Positions 1 through 11,366 of a stretch of 64,000 nucleotides of DNA are shown here, piece by piece. The notes below the pieces were generated by a model. That model was not told the DNA's origin and did not search any database. It worked only from the letters and a program-made list of their open reading frames with translations. Position 1 is the first letter of the stretch. Each line of letters opens with the position of its first letter. Position numbers and translations under genes: made by a program. Source of the stretch: Cloeon dipterum (taxonomy: Eukaryota; Arthropoda; Insecta; Ephemeroptera; Baetidae); assembly GCF_949628265.1 (NCBI RefSeq), contig NC_088790.1, forward strand, positions 28,586,545 to 28,650,544, in the 5' to 3' direction.

Positions 1-240
1 ACAGGAATTGTAGGAATTGCCTGGTTCCCATGTCCAAGCACCAACTACCATTGTGTAAATTGAAGTTGGCCTGTTGGGCACTCCAATATAGTATTAGGAA
101 AATACTGTATGTATTATACAAGCCCATTTTGAAGGGCTATAGATAACAATGAAGTAAAATTTTAGAAACATAGTGTGTTTGTGTTTCTCTTCTATTTACC
201 TTGGCTGCTGCCGTGATAATTTCAATTAAACTCGCAAGAT
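1..240 (+). other. 3' end and 3' flank of an upstream PLXDC-like paralogue (P0), partial
   Basis: Bases 2-58 end in codons for T-I-V and a TAA at 56-58, matching the last codons of P1, P2 and P4. The next ~180 bases match the 3' flank of P2 (about 7808-7990) and P4, including the short hairpin AGCCC...GGGCT at 121-138. In the frame of the terminal TAA there is also a TAG at 11-13, so this copy is either frameshifted in its tail or diverged there; too little is visible to decide. It shows the P array continues to the left of the window. Confidence 0.55.
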
Positions 241-449
241 TTATACCATCACAGATCTGATTGTAATGAAATGCAATACTAATCTTTATTTGGCCAAAAA
301 GAATTAGTTAAATTTAACGATACTGAAGACATATTATCATAAACAACACGATTTATTAACGTGTTAAATTCACTTGCTTTAATTTTGGTATGCAACGTAC
401 GCAGCACCAAGCATGAAATGTCTCCTTGACCCATTTGAATACTTAAGAG

Positions 450-702
450 CAGCGGGGGCTAGATTCAAGCGAAACGCAGATATGGCGTCCGGTGGAGTAT
501 GGCGCGAAAAAACAGTCACGTGAAACGTTTGCGTTAATATTGTGACGTATTATTTGCATTACTTGAACTAATTGTGTCTTTTGGATCGATAAAACAAACT
601 CTTGACACTTGTTCGGGAATACAAAAAGATGAGCTATTTGTTTCCCACATTCAGACGCCATCTTGCATCTGCGCAGTGAGAACCAATTTATGGCCCCCAC
701 TG
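450..702 (-). mobile_element. hAT-type MITE, copy 1
   Basis: A 253-bp element bounded by inverted ends of the form CAGCGGGGGCTAGAT and ...GGCCCCCACTG. Its interior is the reverse complement of the elements at 6409-6687 and 16224-16490. The flanking 8-mers CTTAAGAG and CTTATAAG look like a decayed 8-bp target duplication. No coding capacity; it lies between the end of P0 and the 5' region of P1. Confidence 0.75.
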
Positions 703-976
703 CTTATAAGGTTATCCACTTTCCACTTACAATTAGTCAACAAAAACATGATTTTAAAATATTGAAACACTAATTTCTAAAAATTAAAAGACGAAGAGGA
801 AAGAACAGTGAAGGCTAAACCGAGTTTAAATGTTTCACACGTTTCGAATTCCCGCAAAGACCGCAGGAAAGATGAATGGAATTTGCTGAGCGGTTAAAGT
901 CGAAGCGATGAAAATTCCTATAATAACGAACCCCTCATATTACGTCTGAACGCCAAACTGGTCTAAAGCTATAAAA

Positions 977-3752
977 ATGGGGAAAGCGCAATTTCACAAC
1001 CGATATCTATTTATTTTAATAACTTCCAGCGCTTTCCTCGTTTCCGGAATTGCGTCCACGGAGACAGTTGATGGTAAGAATTTTTAATTAACAGACTTGT
1101 AAATCTGTTAATTTATTTGACATGGATTTTAAACGTGGCCTTAAACACCAAGCATTGTCTAGTTGTTTAAATATATTTTCGAGTAAAATATTTAAATTAT
1201 ATGGCAAGATAAATCAACCAATGATTGTTTGTATATTGCACTTTCGGCCTGCAATCAGAAATAATGACCTTCCCGATTATTCACTTGCGGCAAGATGGGT
1301 GCCTCAATGATTTCAAAGGGAAAGGAGATAAAGAATAAGGAACCCGGCGGCCACATTCCTGTGTGGATGAGTGACAAAAATTTATTAAAATCTCTGCTCA
1401 AAACTCTCAGCGTTAAGAAATTATTGGAATACTCCGGCGCATGATAATTATATTACTAGCTTTGATTTTGTTTTTATTTTATCACAGAAATCAAGAAGGA
1501 AATAAGAGACTCCTTCCATGAATTTGACAAACACTACTCGATGAAAATTCACTATGCCAACCATCTCGACGACGATGCAGATTTATTTTGGAAAAATATG
1601 GAGATTGAAGAAAATGCGACCAAGTTGAGCGACGACCAATTCGTTAATGGAAAGGTATGTAAAAACTTATTAAAACTATTTAAGTGCTTATAGATGAAAT
1701 TTAAATTTTAGGCGATTGTGCAACTGCCTTTTAAATTTAAATTATTTCACATTAATTACTACAGCGTATCAGTGACAAAAGAAGGGACAATTCTATCAGA
1801 CGAGGATCCCGATGCATGGATCATCGCTCCCTTAATGGCCAGGGTCGGAATGGCCCGCTGCAATGTTTCCTATCTCAAACAAGGTGAGCGTGATATTCAA
1901 TTAAATTTAATTCGTGAAGTTTCTGCCACGGTACAGATTATTTCAATCTGACTCATAAATTGATAAATAAATACACCAGCTGTTTAAGCCTTTATTGTTA
2001 TAAGCCCCAACAGATGGCGTCACCGTACACTTTAATAATAAAATTAATTTTAATGCACTTTCCGCTGCGATTTCAGGCTCAATCCTGCCACTGTGCATTC
2101 TTTGCTTAATATGATTTATTTTAACATGCTGAAAATCAAAATCGGTTAAGCCAATCGCCGTAAAATCATGAAAACCATGAAATAAAAAAATCTTAAAAAG
2201 CACAAAAAATTTTTCAGGAGATAATTTCTACGTCCAATGGAACAACTTTCGATTCAACCACGACAAATTCGGAGAACACGAGTTCAGCTTTCAATTCAGA
2301 CTGAGCGCCAGACGAGAAATCGAGTTCGTTTACAGAAGAGTGCCCTACAACTTGACAGATTTGCGGAAAAATTGTGACTACTGCCTCGAGGATAAATTTG
2401 GAGTCATGTATCCTCATCAGGAATTTTTTAAAGTTCCTCCCTACAATGAAACTTACGAGCTCGGATTTTCCATGGATTTCAAAAAATATGAAGTCAAGCA
2501 ATGGACTGTAGTCAAATTTGTCATGGCCGACTCGTGCATGGAGGAATATGAATGTTATGCCTGCACCAATACGAAATTTCAAATCAGCTCGAATTATTTT
2601 GGTCGATGCTCGTGGTGCCCAGCAATCCAGAAGTGTTCCAGCACGAGGGACAGTTTGCGGCACGTGTGGAAGGAGAACCAATGCGATATTTATCACGGGA
2701 GTGATCCACATTACTGCTTCATCACCTTCGAAGGTTTCAAAAAATTCATTCATTTTGTGTCTTGGTTATAAAGTCAATTCGTTGATTAATTTAATGGAGG
2801 AAGAGAGAAGAAGGGGAAATTTTAGCCAAGGATCGATTTGAAAATATTTTAATTCTTTGAATTGTCATTAATTCACCAGTTGCATAAACCCTAAGTGTTC
2901 GAAGCCGCCAACAGATGGCGCCACCGTAGACTTTCGATTTTAAGTCACTTCCGCTGCGATTTCAGACTCAATCTAGCTACTGTGCATTCTTCAATTAATT
3001 TGCTATTTTTTGACGTGCTGAAAACCAAAATCGGTTCAGCCAATCGCCGTAGAATCGTGAAAAACTATTTTTTGAAATAAAAAAATCTTTTCCAACGTTT
3101 CTACGGCGAATGGCTGAACCGATTTTGGTTTTCAGCACATCAAAAATTAGCAAATTAATTTAAAAAAAAGCTAAATAGCTAGATTGAGTCTGAAATCGCA
3201 GCGGAAGTGCCTTAAAACCGCTTAAAACAAAATTTTTAAGAAAGTCTATGGTTGCGCCATCTGTTGGCGGCTTCAATAACTAAGGGTTTATGCAACTGGT
3301 CAATTGATTTAAAATCTTGGAAGTTTTATATGAAATATTGGTTTTATAATTTGCTTGCCAACCGAGCGGCGACCTGACAAATAATTATTTTTTCAACAGA
3401 TTGAAATTGCCTCTTTAAAATTTAATACCTTCAAAAAATAACCATTGAAACTAATTTGCTCTATGCTTTTTAAATTTCAGTTACTGACTTGTCCTATATT
3501 TACGAGTATAAATGGATCTTCTTCTTCATACTCCTGACTGTTATGGGCATCATTTGCATATCCACGATCATATTTTTCAAAGATGAAATGGTGAAAATAT
3601 GTTGTACCATACCGTCGGATTGGCTTCGAGAGCGCATCCAACCCACGAATCAGCCAAATCAGCCGGTTGACAATAATCAAGAGGAAGATAAGAACAATAA
3701 CCAGGAAGATCAGGACAATATCACTACCCAAAATCCAGGCTCCTATGTGTAA
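977..3752 (+). CDS. P1: PLXDC/TEM7-like single-pass membrane protein, 407 aa, 5 exons
   Basis: Exons 977-1073, 1488-1654, 1712-1883, 2218-2733 and 3481-3752 join with GT-AG introns in a continuous frame (1,224 nt). The start is the only ATG giving a hydrophobic leader (FILITSSAFLVSG), read as a signal peptide. Residues ~35-240 follow the order seen in PLXDC1/2: a 'YYSM' segment, a W-I-x-A-P-L motif, and a beta-rich stretch with V-Q-W. Residues ~252-301 are PSI-like, with cysteines spaced as in PSI domains and the core CSWCPAIQKCSS. One membrane span follows (~329-348), then a tail of about 55 residues rich in N, Q, E and D. PLXDC proteins are cell-surface receptors in animals; a receptor or adhesion role here is inferred. 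The donor after exon 4 is G|GTTTCA, which is weak; without that splice the protein ends at 2771 without a span. Introns 3 and 4 contain foldback-element sequence. Confidence 0.82.
1975..2194 (+). repeat. Decayed single arm of the foldback element, in P1 intron 3
   Basis: The segment begins ACCAGCTGTTTAAGCC and keeps the internal blocks CCGCTGCGATTTCAGGCTCAA and AATCGGTTAAGCCAATCGCC of the foldback element at 2875-3300, but has only one arm plus the loop. It runs almost to the acceptor of exon 4. It looks older than the full-length copies. Confidence 0.65.
2875..3300. mobile_element. Foldback (long inverted repeat) element, copy 1, in P1 intron 4
   Basis: About 426 bp that is nearly all inverted repeat: ACCAGTTGCATAAACCC at the left end, its complement at the right end, and arms of roughly 200 bp that pair throughout, e.g. 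CCAAAATCGGTTCAGCCAA with its complement near the centre. No ORF of note. The same element occurs at 9252-9675 and 19050-19474 in the other orientation. A transcript reading through this intron would carry a long hairpin. Confidence 0.85.
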
Positions 3753-4788
3753 ATTTAAGGTGGCCTGCTGGGTAATTAATGTTAATATATTGCAGGGCTA
3801 AAAATATCAAGTAAATTTTTAAAATAATTTAAATCTGAAAATATTCTTTCTTGTTTATTTTACATTTACCTTGACGGACATTTCTGGTATATTCGTTGAA
3901 GCTCTTTTTCTTTCAATTTTAAGCAAGATTTCATCCATCACCAATCTGCAGTTCCAATGCCATAATATTATTTACTTAGCCAAACGACATAGTTGTTAAT
4001 TCTCTAATTTAAAATTATGCAACCTGTGCAGCACCCATGACAAGCAGGGCAGTATCAAATGACTTTTTGTACCTAAGCTGGTACTTCAAATAATTTTTTA
4101 AAATAACGTTGATCTCATGATTTTAATTTTCTTATGATGACAACAATAATTATTTTAATTTGTTATTTAATTTAGTGAGCCCTATAAAAAGGTTGATCAG
4201 ACAGGGGACAGGGCATATACATTTAATAATAGATTTTTGTGCATTTTGAAATAATATAGCAAATGTGAAATTAAACACTTTCTCTCCACTGACAATTTAA
4301 ATACACACATCGCAAAAGTGCACACGTTTGAGGCGGAAAATTTTCAGATGCTGTTTAATTAAAAATGACCACCTTTTTTCCTGAATGTCCAGTCTTAAAC
4401 TGAATCAATAAAATCCTGAATTAAAATATTTAAACAATTTTTGTAATAATTGTATTACTTCCTTCCAAATGTTGTTCCTACATAATTGTATCATTACTTT
4501 ATGGATGTGTGCTGATTTGGGGCAGAGTTGCCCTGTCAGCCCATAATAAACTTAAATTTTGAAATTAATAATGGAAATGCGCAGAAGGGTGGACAGTGAA
4601 GGTAAAGCTGAGTTTGAGTGTTTCGCACGTTTCGGATTCCCGCAGAGGCATCGACCTCAGGAAAGATGAATGGAATTTGCAGAGGGGTTTCTATCAAAGG
4701 GAGGGATACTTCTATTCAAATAGAGTTCTCTAGTAACGAACCCCTCAATTTATTTCCAGACACCAAAGAGGTCGAATCAGCTAAAATA
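3753..4788. other. Spacer between P1 and P2, with P2 5' leader
   Basis: No gene is seen. The first ~100 bases are P1 3' flank (conserved GGCCTGCTGGG and GCAGGGCT). From about 4575 to 4690 lies a block shared with the P1 upstream region (about 800-885) and the P3 upstream region (about 12180-12255), containing GTTTCGCACGTTTCG and GATGAATGGAATTTGC. Its conservation at a fixed place upstream of each start codon suggests promoter or 5' UTR sequence. Confidence 0.5.
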
Positions 4789-7700
4789 ATGGGGAAAGCG
4801 CAATTCCACGACCGATTTATTTTTATTTTATTAACTGCAACCGCTTTCCTCGTTTCCGGAATTGCGTCCACGGAGAAGAAATATGAGGGTAAGAATTTTC
4901 ATTACAAATCTGATAATTTTATATTTTTTCCTGGATTTTGAACCTGCCCTTTAACACCGAGCATCGTCTATTTTTTAAAGGGGTTTTAGAGGGGACAAAA
5001 TTTTAATTGGCATGGTAAATTAATTAATGATAATGTATATATGTATTGCATTTTCGGACAGCAATCTAAAATTACTTTGCCAGATTTTTCATTTGCGGCA
5101 AGAATGTCTCAATAAATGATTTCAAACGGAAACGGGATTGAGAGTTAGGAACCTGGCAGCCACATTCTTGTGTGGAATGAGAAGACAAATAAATACAGGG
5201 AAAAATAATTTAAATTTCCTGCTCGAAATTCTCTCCGCAAGTCTTGAATGTTTTAGAAATTCTTGGAATATGCCGGCGCATGTTAAACTATTATGTGTTT
5301 ATTTATCTGATATTATTTCTATAACAGAGAATTTTTAGTGGCGGCGAATGCAAAATTGCGCTTGTCGTCGGAGTGCGATTTCCTTTTTCACCGCACGAGA
5401 GTAAGATTGACGAGTGGACCAAATCTCTCCTTTCCTCTCTGCCAATTCCCGATTTAATCATGTTTGCCCACAAGGACAAGATAATTTCGAGCACAAATAT
5501 TTGTTGTTTTTTTCTCGTGAAAATCTCGCAATTTTGTATACGCGGCTTTGCTATAGTTTTGCAAGTCATTTTGTAAACTAAAAAGCTATTCGGGCTCGCC
5601 ATTCGAAAACACTGCACACTCGCGGTGACCTGCTGATTCGAATTTAATCTCATTTTATTTTTCCTTCAACATAAAAGTAAAAGTAGATCCATAATATAAT
5701 CAATAACCTTTTTTGTTTCTCAACAGAAATCAAGGAGCAGAGAGGAGAGAGAGCAGAGAGAGCAGAGATAAGAGGGAACTTCTTCTCTGAAAGTGACCCG
5801 TACTACTCGATGACTATCCACTTCAACAATTATCCAGACGAAAGTTCCAAATTGATACGGAAAAATATGGAGAGTGAAGAAGTTGCGCTCAAGTTGACCG
5901 ACGACCATTTCGTTGATGGAAAGGTACATTTAAAAATTAGAAAGAAACGTTCACTTTTTAGAATAATTTTTGAATTTTAGGCGGTGGTTGATCTGCCTTT
6001 TGAATTTCAACTCTTTGACCTCAATGTCAGCCGCGTAGCAGTGACGAAAGAAGGAACAATTCGATCAGCTGATCCGTCCGTTCATTGGATCATCGCTCCC
6101 ATAAACGCCAAATCCGGAACGACTACCTGCAATATTTCTTACTTCTTTCTAGGTGAGCTTGAAAATTAAATTTATATTTATCAGTTATATTTCAATCTTC
6201 AACTGATAAATAAAAATCAAAATGATGCGCACGAGTCGAGATCAATCTGAAGCTAAACTAAAAAGTCAGCAGCATTTTTGTTGCACACTCATTATGGATC
6301 AAAAGTAATCTGTTGAAGGCCGTTTCTCCTTGTGAAACATAATTTTAATAAAATCACTTTTTGCATAGTTTATGATCAAAATGTTGAGATTTTTTATGTT
6401 GCAAAATGCAGCGGGGGCCAGATGTGCGATAAAATTGGTTCGCACTGCGCAGATCCAAGATGGCGTCCGAATGTGGGAAACGGAAAGCTCTCTCTTTGGA
6501 TTGCCGTACGAGTGTCAAGAGTTTGTTTTTGCGATCCAAAAGACACAATAAACACAAGTAATGAAAATTATGCGTCACAATATTGACTAAAACTTGCTTC
6601 TTTTCGCGCATTTTCACGTGACCGTTTTTTCGCGCCATACTCCACCGGACGCCATAACTGCGCGTCGCACGAATCTGGCCCCCACTGACAAAATGTTTGA
6701 AATATTTTTGGAAAAATCTATTATTGATATTATCTATAAAAATCAGTTTGTGCAACTAGTAACACCACTCCCTAAGAAAAAAAACCATCTGAAGCCTTTC
6801 TAATCGATTCAAAAAACAACCATACCGTCTATATTGCACCGAAAACCGTCTAAAATTCAAAGCTCTACACCAATGAAATATTAGTAGAGGATTTATATAA
6901 TAACAAAACATTTTTCAGACCAAAAAGTCGTCATTCAGTGGTACGACTTTCGGTTCAACATCAAAGGTTTCGAAGAGCACAAGTTCAGATTTCAAGTCAG
7001 ACTGGGCGACAAAGGAGAAATCGATTTCGATTACAGGGGAGTGCCCTACAACTTGGCAGATGTGCCCTACTGGTGTGACTGCTTGGAAAAAAAATTTGGA
7101 GTCGTGTTCACTCATGACGAATTTTTTGAAATTGCCCCCTTCAAGGAAACTTACAAGCTCGGATTTTCCATGGATTTCGAAACATACAATGTCCAGCAAG
7201 GGACGTTTATCATATTTGTCAGGGCTGACAGGTGCATGGAGCAAACGAACTGCCTCGACTGCACCAACACTAAATTTCGTCACGACCCGAAATATTATTT
7301 ATCCCGGTGCTCGTGGTGCCCAGCAATCAAGAAGTGTTCCAGCATGAGGGACAGTTTGCGGGACGTGTGGAAGGATCATTGCGACTTGCATTACATGAGT
7401 GCTCCGAGTTTGTGCAACGAAAAAACCGAAGGTTTCAACGAATTTTTATTGTCTTCGTTATAATTGTGTTTGGGCATCTTTAAAAATGATTTGCTTCAAG
7501 AAAATATGAACTATTAAAAACAATTTTTGTTTCAGGTCTTAACACGTTCATGGTGCTCATGATTTTAAGCGTCTCCTCAACTGTGACTGTTCTCTGTGTA
7601 TTGTTGAAAGAAAGCGTTGTCAAAGTATGCATTACAATACCGTTGGAATGGCTTCGAGAGCGCGTCCAATCCATAAATCAGCCAAATCAGCCGGTGGACA

Positions 7701-7807
7701 ATATTCAAGCCGAGGATCAGAGCAATGACCAGGAAGAGCAGCAACGCCAGCAAGAGCCTATAGTCTGGGACTATGAATTATTCCAAAAACCAGCCACCTA
7801 TGTGTAA
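4789..7807 (+). CDS. P2: PLXDC/TEM7-like membrane protein, 417 aa, 5 exons
   Basis: Exons 4789-4888, 5727-5923, 5981-6152, 6919-7431 and 7536-7807 give 1,254 nt in one frame. Order is as in P1: signal peptide (IFILLTATAFLVSG), PLXDC-like ectodomain, PSI-like knot with CSWCPAIKKCSSM, one membrane span (LMILSVSSTVTVLCVLL) and a Q/E-rich tail ending A-T-Y-V. Exon 2 is 30 nt longer than in P1 and P3 because of an in-frame run of GAGAGC/GCAGAG units coding E-R-A repeats. Intron 3 carries a MITE at 6409-6687. The gene lies in the left copy of the 6.36-kb duplication and is nearly identical to P4 from exon 2 onward. Function as for P1 is inferred from family resemblance. Confidence 0.82.
6409..6687 (+). 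mobile_element. hAT-type MITE, copy 2, in P2 intron 3
   Basis: A 279-bp element with ends CAGCGGGGGCCAGAT and ATCTGGCCCCCACTG. It is flanked by GCAAAATG on the left and ACAAAATG on the right, an 8-bp target duplication with one change. The matching copy at 16224-16490 has a perfect duplication. Confidence 0.88.
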
Positions 7808-8878
7808 ATTGAAGATGGCCTGCTGGGCAAAAGAAGCAGGAAATTTTTATAAATTTATAAGCCCTATTTGCAGGGCTAGGAAAAATCAAGTAAATTTTTT
7901 TATCTGGAAATGTGTATGTGTTTTATTTACATTTTCCTTGGCTGCTGTTACAAATTCAATTTAAATTACACCGTCACCAACCTGCAGTTAGTCTTGACTG
8001 CCGTACTAATCTTTATTTGGCCACGAATATTAAACAATATTATATGCAGGAACTTTTAATCTAATTTCTTAAAATGAGCAGAGTTTATCTGGATATTATT
8101 TTGCAATCAAACATTTTTCTGGATTTTCCGTTTTACGTAATTTGAAGTGTGTAAAATAGCCGGTCTCTTAAATTGCTAAAATACATTTTTTTCCTTATAG
8201 ACCTTGAAGACTAAAATTGAGTTCAGTATTACTTATTATTTAATGAACATTTCAGGTTTAGAATGTGGCGCAACTATTTCTATTTATTATTTTTCATATT
8301 AATATTGAAAATATTGCTGAGTGGAATTTTATTTTAAAAAGTTTTTCAAATCTATATACATAATATTTTCAGGTTGAGGAAGAGTGTAAAAATATAGACA
8401 ATATATTGAATGAATAATTTTCCTTTTTTAGTCTTCCTTCCCAAAGAAAATATTCTAATCATCAAGATCATGCTGGAAGTCACTTCATAACGTCGCAATC
8501 CACATCCCTAATTAACCCTACCCCTCGAATTCCTATCATGAAGAGAGGTCAATTCACTGCTTATAATAAAAATATTATTTTCACTTTAGGTCGACTATGT
8601 TTTTGTTGTTTAACTCCTATAGAAATGAAAACACTGGAGGGGTTTGGCTCTGACGTCTCAGAACGGACGCTTTAAAGCTCTATTATACCACTCGCTGCGC
8701 TTTCGCTGTAGAAGTGACTTAAAATTGTTTTTGTGGTTTGACCTGCAAGTTAAGTTAAGTGTGCTTCCGGCTCCGCGTGCAAAGCTTGGTAATTTCATTT
8801 TTAAAATCCGATAAAACTGATAGTTACATATATATTTCCTTTGGAGCACTGAAAATCTATTTTTTTTAATTCAGCAAA
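7808..8878. other. Spacer between P2 and T1
   Basis: Begins with P2 3' flank, including the hairpin AGCCCTATTTGCAGGGCT at 7860-7877 that is also present after P0 and P4. The rest is AT-rich with no exon I can support. Its last ~180 bases (from about 8700) are the left member of the tandem repeat that surrounds the two T first exons. Confidence 0.5.
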
Positions 8879-10215
8879 ATGGCACAGAACGACGATCGTC
8901 ACGAACAAGTTGAGTACTTCATGGGCAGGTAAATATATACGTTGATTGAAATTTCTCACGCGGAAAATCTTTAGAATCCTGCAATTTAGTTTTGAGTAAA
9001 ACCATTGCATTCGACCGTGAACCTTTCTCCCGCATGAGCTTAAAATTAAGAATATTATTCACAAATATTTTCAAAATTCTCGCTGGCCACTGCGGCATAC
9101 GCTGGACGCTTCCAATTCGGCTGCATTAAAATATTTAAATGAGTCAATTTGCATTTTGTGACTTATGAAAACAAGCTTGTCAAATTGAAAAGCGTGACAA
9201 CTCCGCCACGCCCCAGGGATCAACCGCGTGACATTACATTTATCCCAATTGACCAGTTGCATAAACCCTTAGTTATTGAAGCCGCCAACAGATTGCGCAA
9301 CCATAGACTTTCTTAAAAATTTTGTTTTAAGCGGTTTTAAGGCACTTCCGCTGCGATTTCAGACTCAATCTAGCTATTTTGCTTTTTTTAATTAATGTGC
9401 TAATTTTTGATGTGCTGAAAACCAAAATCGGTTCAGCCATTCGCCGTAGAAACGTTGGAAAAGATTTTTTTATTTCAAAAAATAGTTTTTCACGATTCTA
9501 CGGCGATTGGCTGAACCGATTTTGGTTTTCAGCACGTCAAAAAATAGCAAATTAATTGAAGAATGCATAGTAGCTAGATTGAGTCTGAAATCGCAGCGGA
9601 AGGGCCTTAAAATCGAAAGTCTACGGTGGCGCCATCTGCTGGCGGCTTCGAACACTTAGGGTTTATGCAACTGGTGATTAAAAAAAGCAATAATAATCAT
9701 TTTTTTTGTTTATTGTCCCTGTTGACTTGCAAAGCTTTCATAATTTCATTTTTAAAATCCGATAAAAACCGATTTGACGATATACAGTTAAATATTTCTA
9801 ATGGAGCACTGAAAAACTTTTTTATTTTTTTAGCGAAATGCCAGAGAACGACGATCTTCACGAAAAAATTGAGGGCGAAAAATTTGACTTCATGGGCAGG
9901 TAAATATGTATATACGTTCATTAAAATTTCTTATTATCCGTCAATTTAGTTTTGAGTGAAACCATATTTATATATATGTATTGCGTTCGACTGTGAACCA
10001 TTTTTCCCAATGTGAACCACGCACACATGAGCTTAAAATTAAGATTATTCACAAATATGTTCAAATTTCTCGCTGACCGCCGCGGCATAATATATGCTGG
10101 ACGTTTTTAAAGCGGCTCCCTCACAATATTTTTAATGAGTCGATTTGACTAGGAAAATAAGCTTGTCAAATTGAAAAGCGTCAATGCTGGCCTACCGCCA
10201 CGCCACCCTATTACA
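8700..10215 (+). repeat. Tandem duplication of the T first-exon region (8700-9250 and 9690-10215)
   Basis: Blocks such as TTTCATTTTTAAAATCCGAT, GGAGCACTGAAAA, the first exon itself, CATGAGCTTAAAATTAAGA and AAGCTTGTCAAATTGAAAAG occur in the same order in both members. The foldback element at 9252-9675 lies exactly between them. The same arrangement is present in T2. Confidence 0.8.
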
Positions 10216-10808
10216 TTCATCCTAGTTATATGGTTAAAATAAAAATAATACATTATTTATTCAATTTTTTTTCAGACTTGAACCGATACGAATATTTATA
10301 TTGAAGCTTGCTTTCTCCATGACAATTTCTGGATACGTACTCTGCGAATTGCTTTCCACGCGTAAGCAAATACCTAATTTATTTTCATGATGTCTTAATA
10401 TTTTTAATTCGCTTGAACAGAACTAAAAAAAGCAAACAACGACTTGGTGAAAGCACTCATGGCCTCCTTGCCTTTGCTGATAGTCCATTATCTTGAGGAT
10501 CCCATCATGTGTCTTGGTAGCGCTGTAACAGGTTTCTTATATATTCGAAACCACTGCTCCAAGTTCAAATGCGATTATGAACAACGCGATATTAAAGAAT
10601 ACATCGTTGGCCCCTGCATATTTGTTGGTTAGTATAGTGTCTTTTACAGTATGTGAGAGGCTTATCATTATATATTTTCTTGTTCCGGAAAAAGCGATAA
10701 ATTTTATTCATAATTAATAATAGTTTCGCTCTTTTTTCAGTTGTCTACCGGCTAATTTATTTCCGTATAAAATCGTACAATTCAGCAAGAGAGGATAGAA
10801 GCCATTAA
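8879..10808 (+). CDS. T1: small multi-span membrane protein with two alternative first exons, 140 or 136 aa
   Basis: First exon a is 8879-8928, first exon b is 9838-9899. Either joins in frame to 10276-10361, 10421-10627 and 10741-10808, giving 411 nt (136 aa) or 423 nt (140 aa). Both first exons code for a short acidic-polar start (M-x-x-N-D-D) ending F-M-G-R with donor AG|GTAAAT. The common part has three hydrophobic stretches: FILKLAFSMTISGYVLCELL, LVKALMASLPLLIVHYL and IVGPCIFVVVYRLIYF, with a polar C/K-rich loop between the second and third. There is no signal peptide. I do not recognise the family. The two first exons arose by a ~500-bp tandem duplication with a foldback element between them. 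AATAAA-like sequences follow the stop. Confidence 0.72.
9252..9675. mobile_element. Foldback element, copy 2, between the two T1 first exons
   Basis: A 424-bp inverted repeat starting ACCAGTTGCATAAACCC and ending GGGTTTATGCAACTGGT, in the opposite orientation to the copy at 2875-3300. It interrupts the duplicated first-exon region of T1. Confidence 0.85.
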
Positions 10809-11366
10809 ATATTTATTTTAGATTTAGCTAGAATAAAAGAGAGTGCGTGTAATATGTTTTGTCTTGATACATGAAATAAAATATCGTAGAACATATGTGG
10901 AAATAGAAAGATATTCACGTGTCTGCTTAAAATGATTTAACCAAAAATGTGATTCCAGTGACAAATTTCAATTATTATATAACAAAAACATCTTTAATTT
11001 CCGAATGGCACGAAATATTGGAGCTCGAGATACACTCAAATTCTGAGATGGATATTTGAAGTAATGGTTTTTTAGTTTAGGTTTCTACTTTGGCTGACAA
11101 ACCTTTTTATTGCGTTTTTTTGAAAAATAAATGAGAAAGAGGTTAACGACCTGGCGGAAGGCTAAGATGATTTAAATTAGAATGGGGGTAGTGAGCTATC
11201 TACACCTGACTGAAGTTAAATAACAAATTTAACTTATGTAAACATAGATCCTAGTCTTTGAGGAGATACTTAAATGTGCAGAATATAAAACACTGAATTA
11301 AATAAAACAAATTCAATACCCATTTTACAGGAATAATTTTTCAATTTTCATCTAATAAAATATTCG
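10809..11366. other. T1 3' flank and spacer
   Basis: Holds T1 3' sequence (AATAAA near 10875) and the right end of the 6.36-kb duplication at about 11209. From 11210 on it is unique and AT-rich; no gene seen. Confidence 0.5.

Larger units (their letters stand above)
4845..11209 (+). repeat. Segmental duplication, left copy (P2 from mid exon 1, plus all of T1)
   Basis: The sequence from mid exon 1 of P2 to ACCTGA near 11209 recurs at 14650-21009 with an offset of 9,798-9,836 bases and only scattered substitutions and small indels. It contains P2, T1, a MITE and a foldback element, all also present in the right copy, so those insertions predate the duplication. Confidence 0.9.

Noticed and set aside
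960-985. TATAAAA directly before the P1 start codon
   Set aside because: It is a few bases from the ATG, so it cannot be the promoter for this start; the P2 equivalent reads differently.
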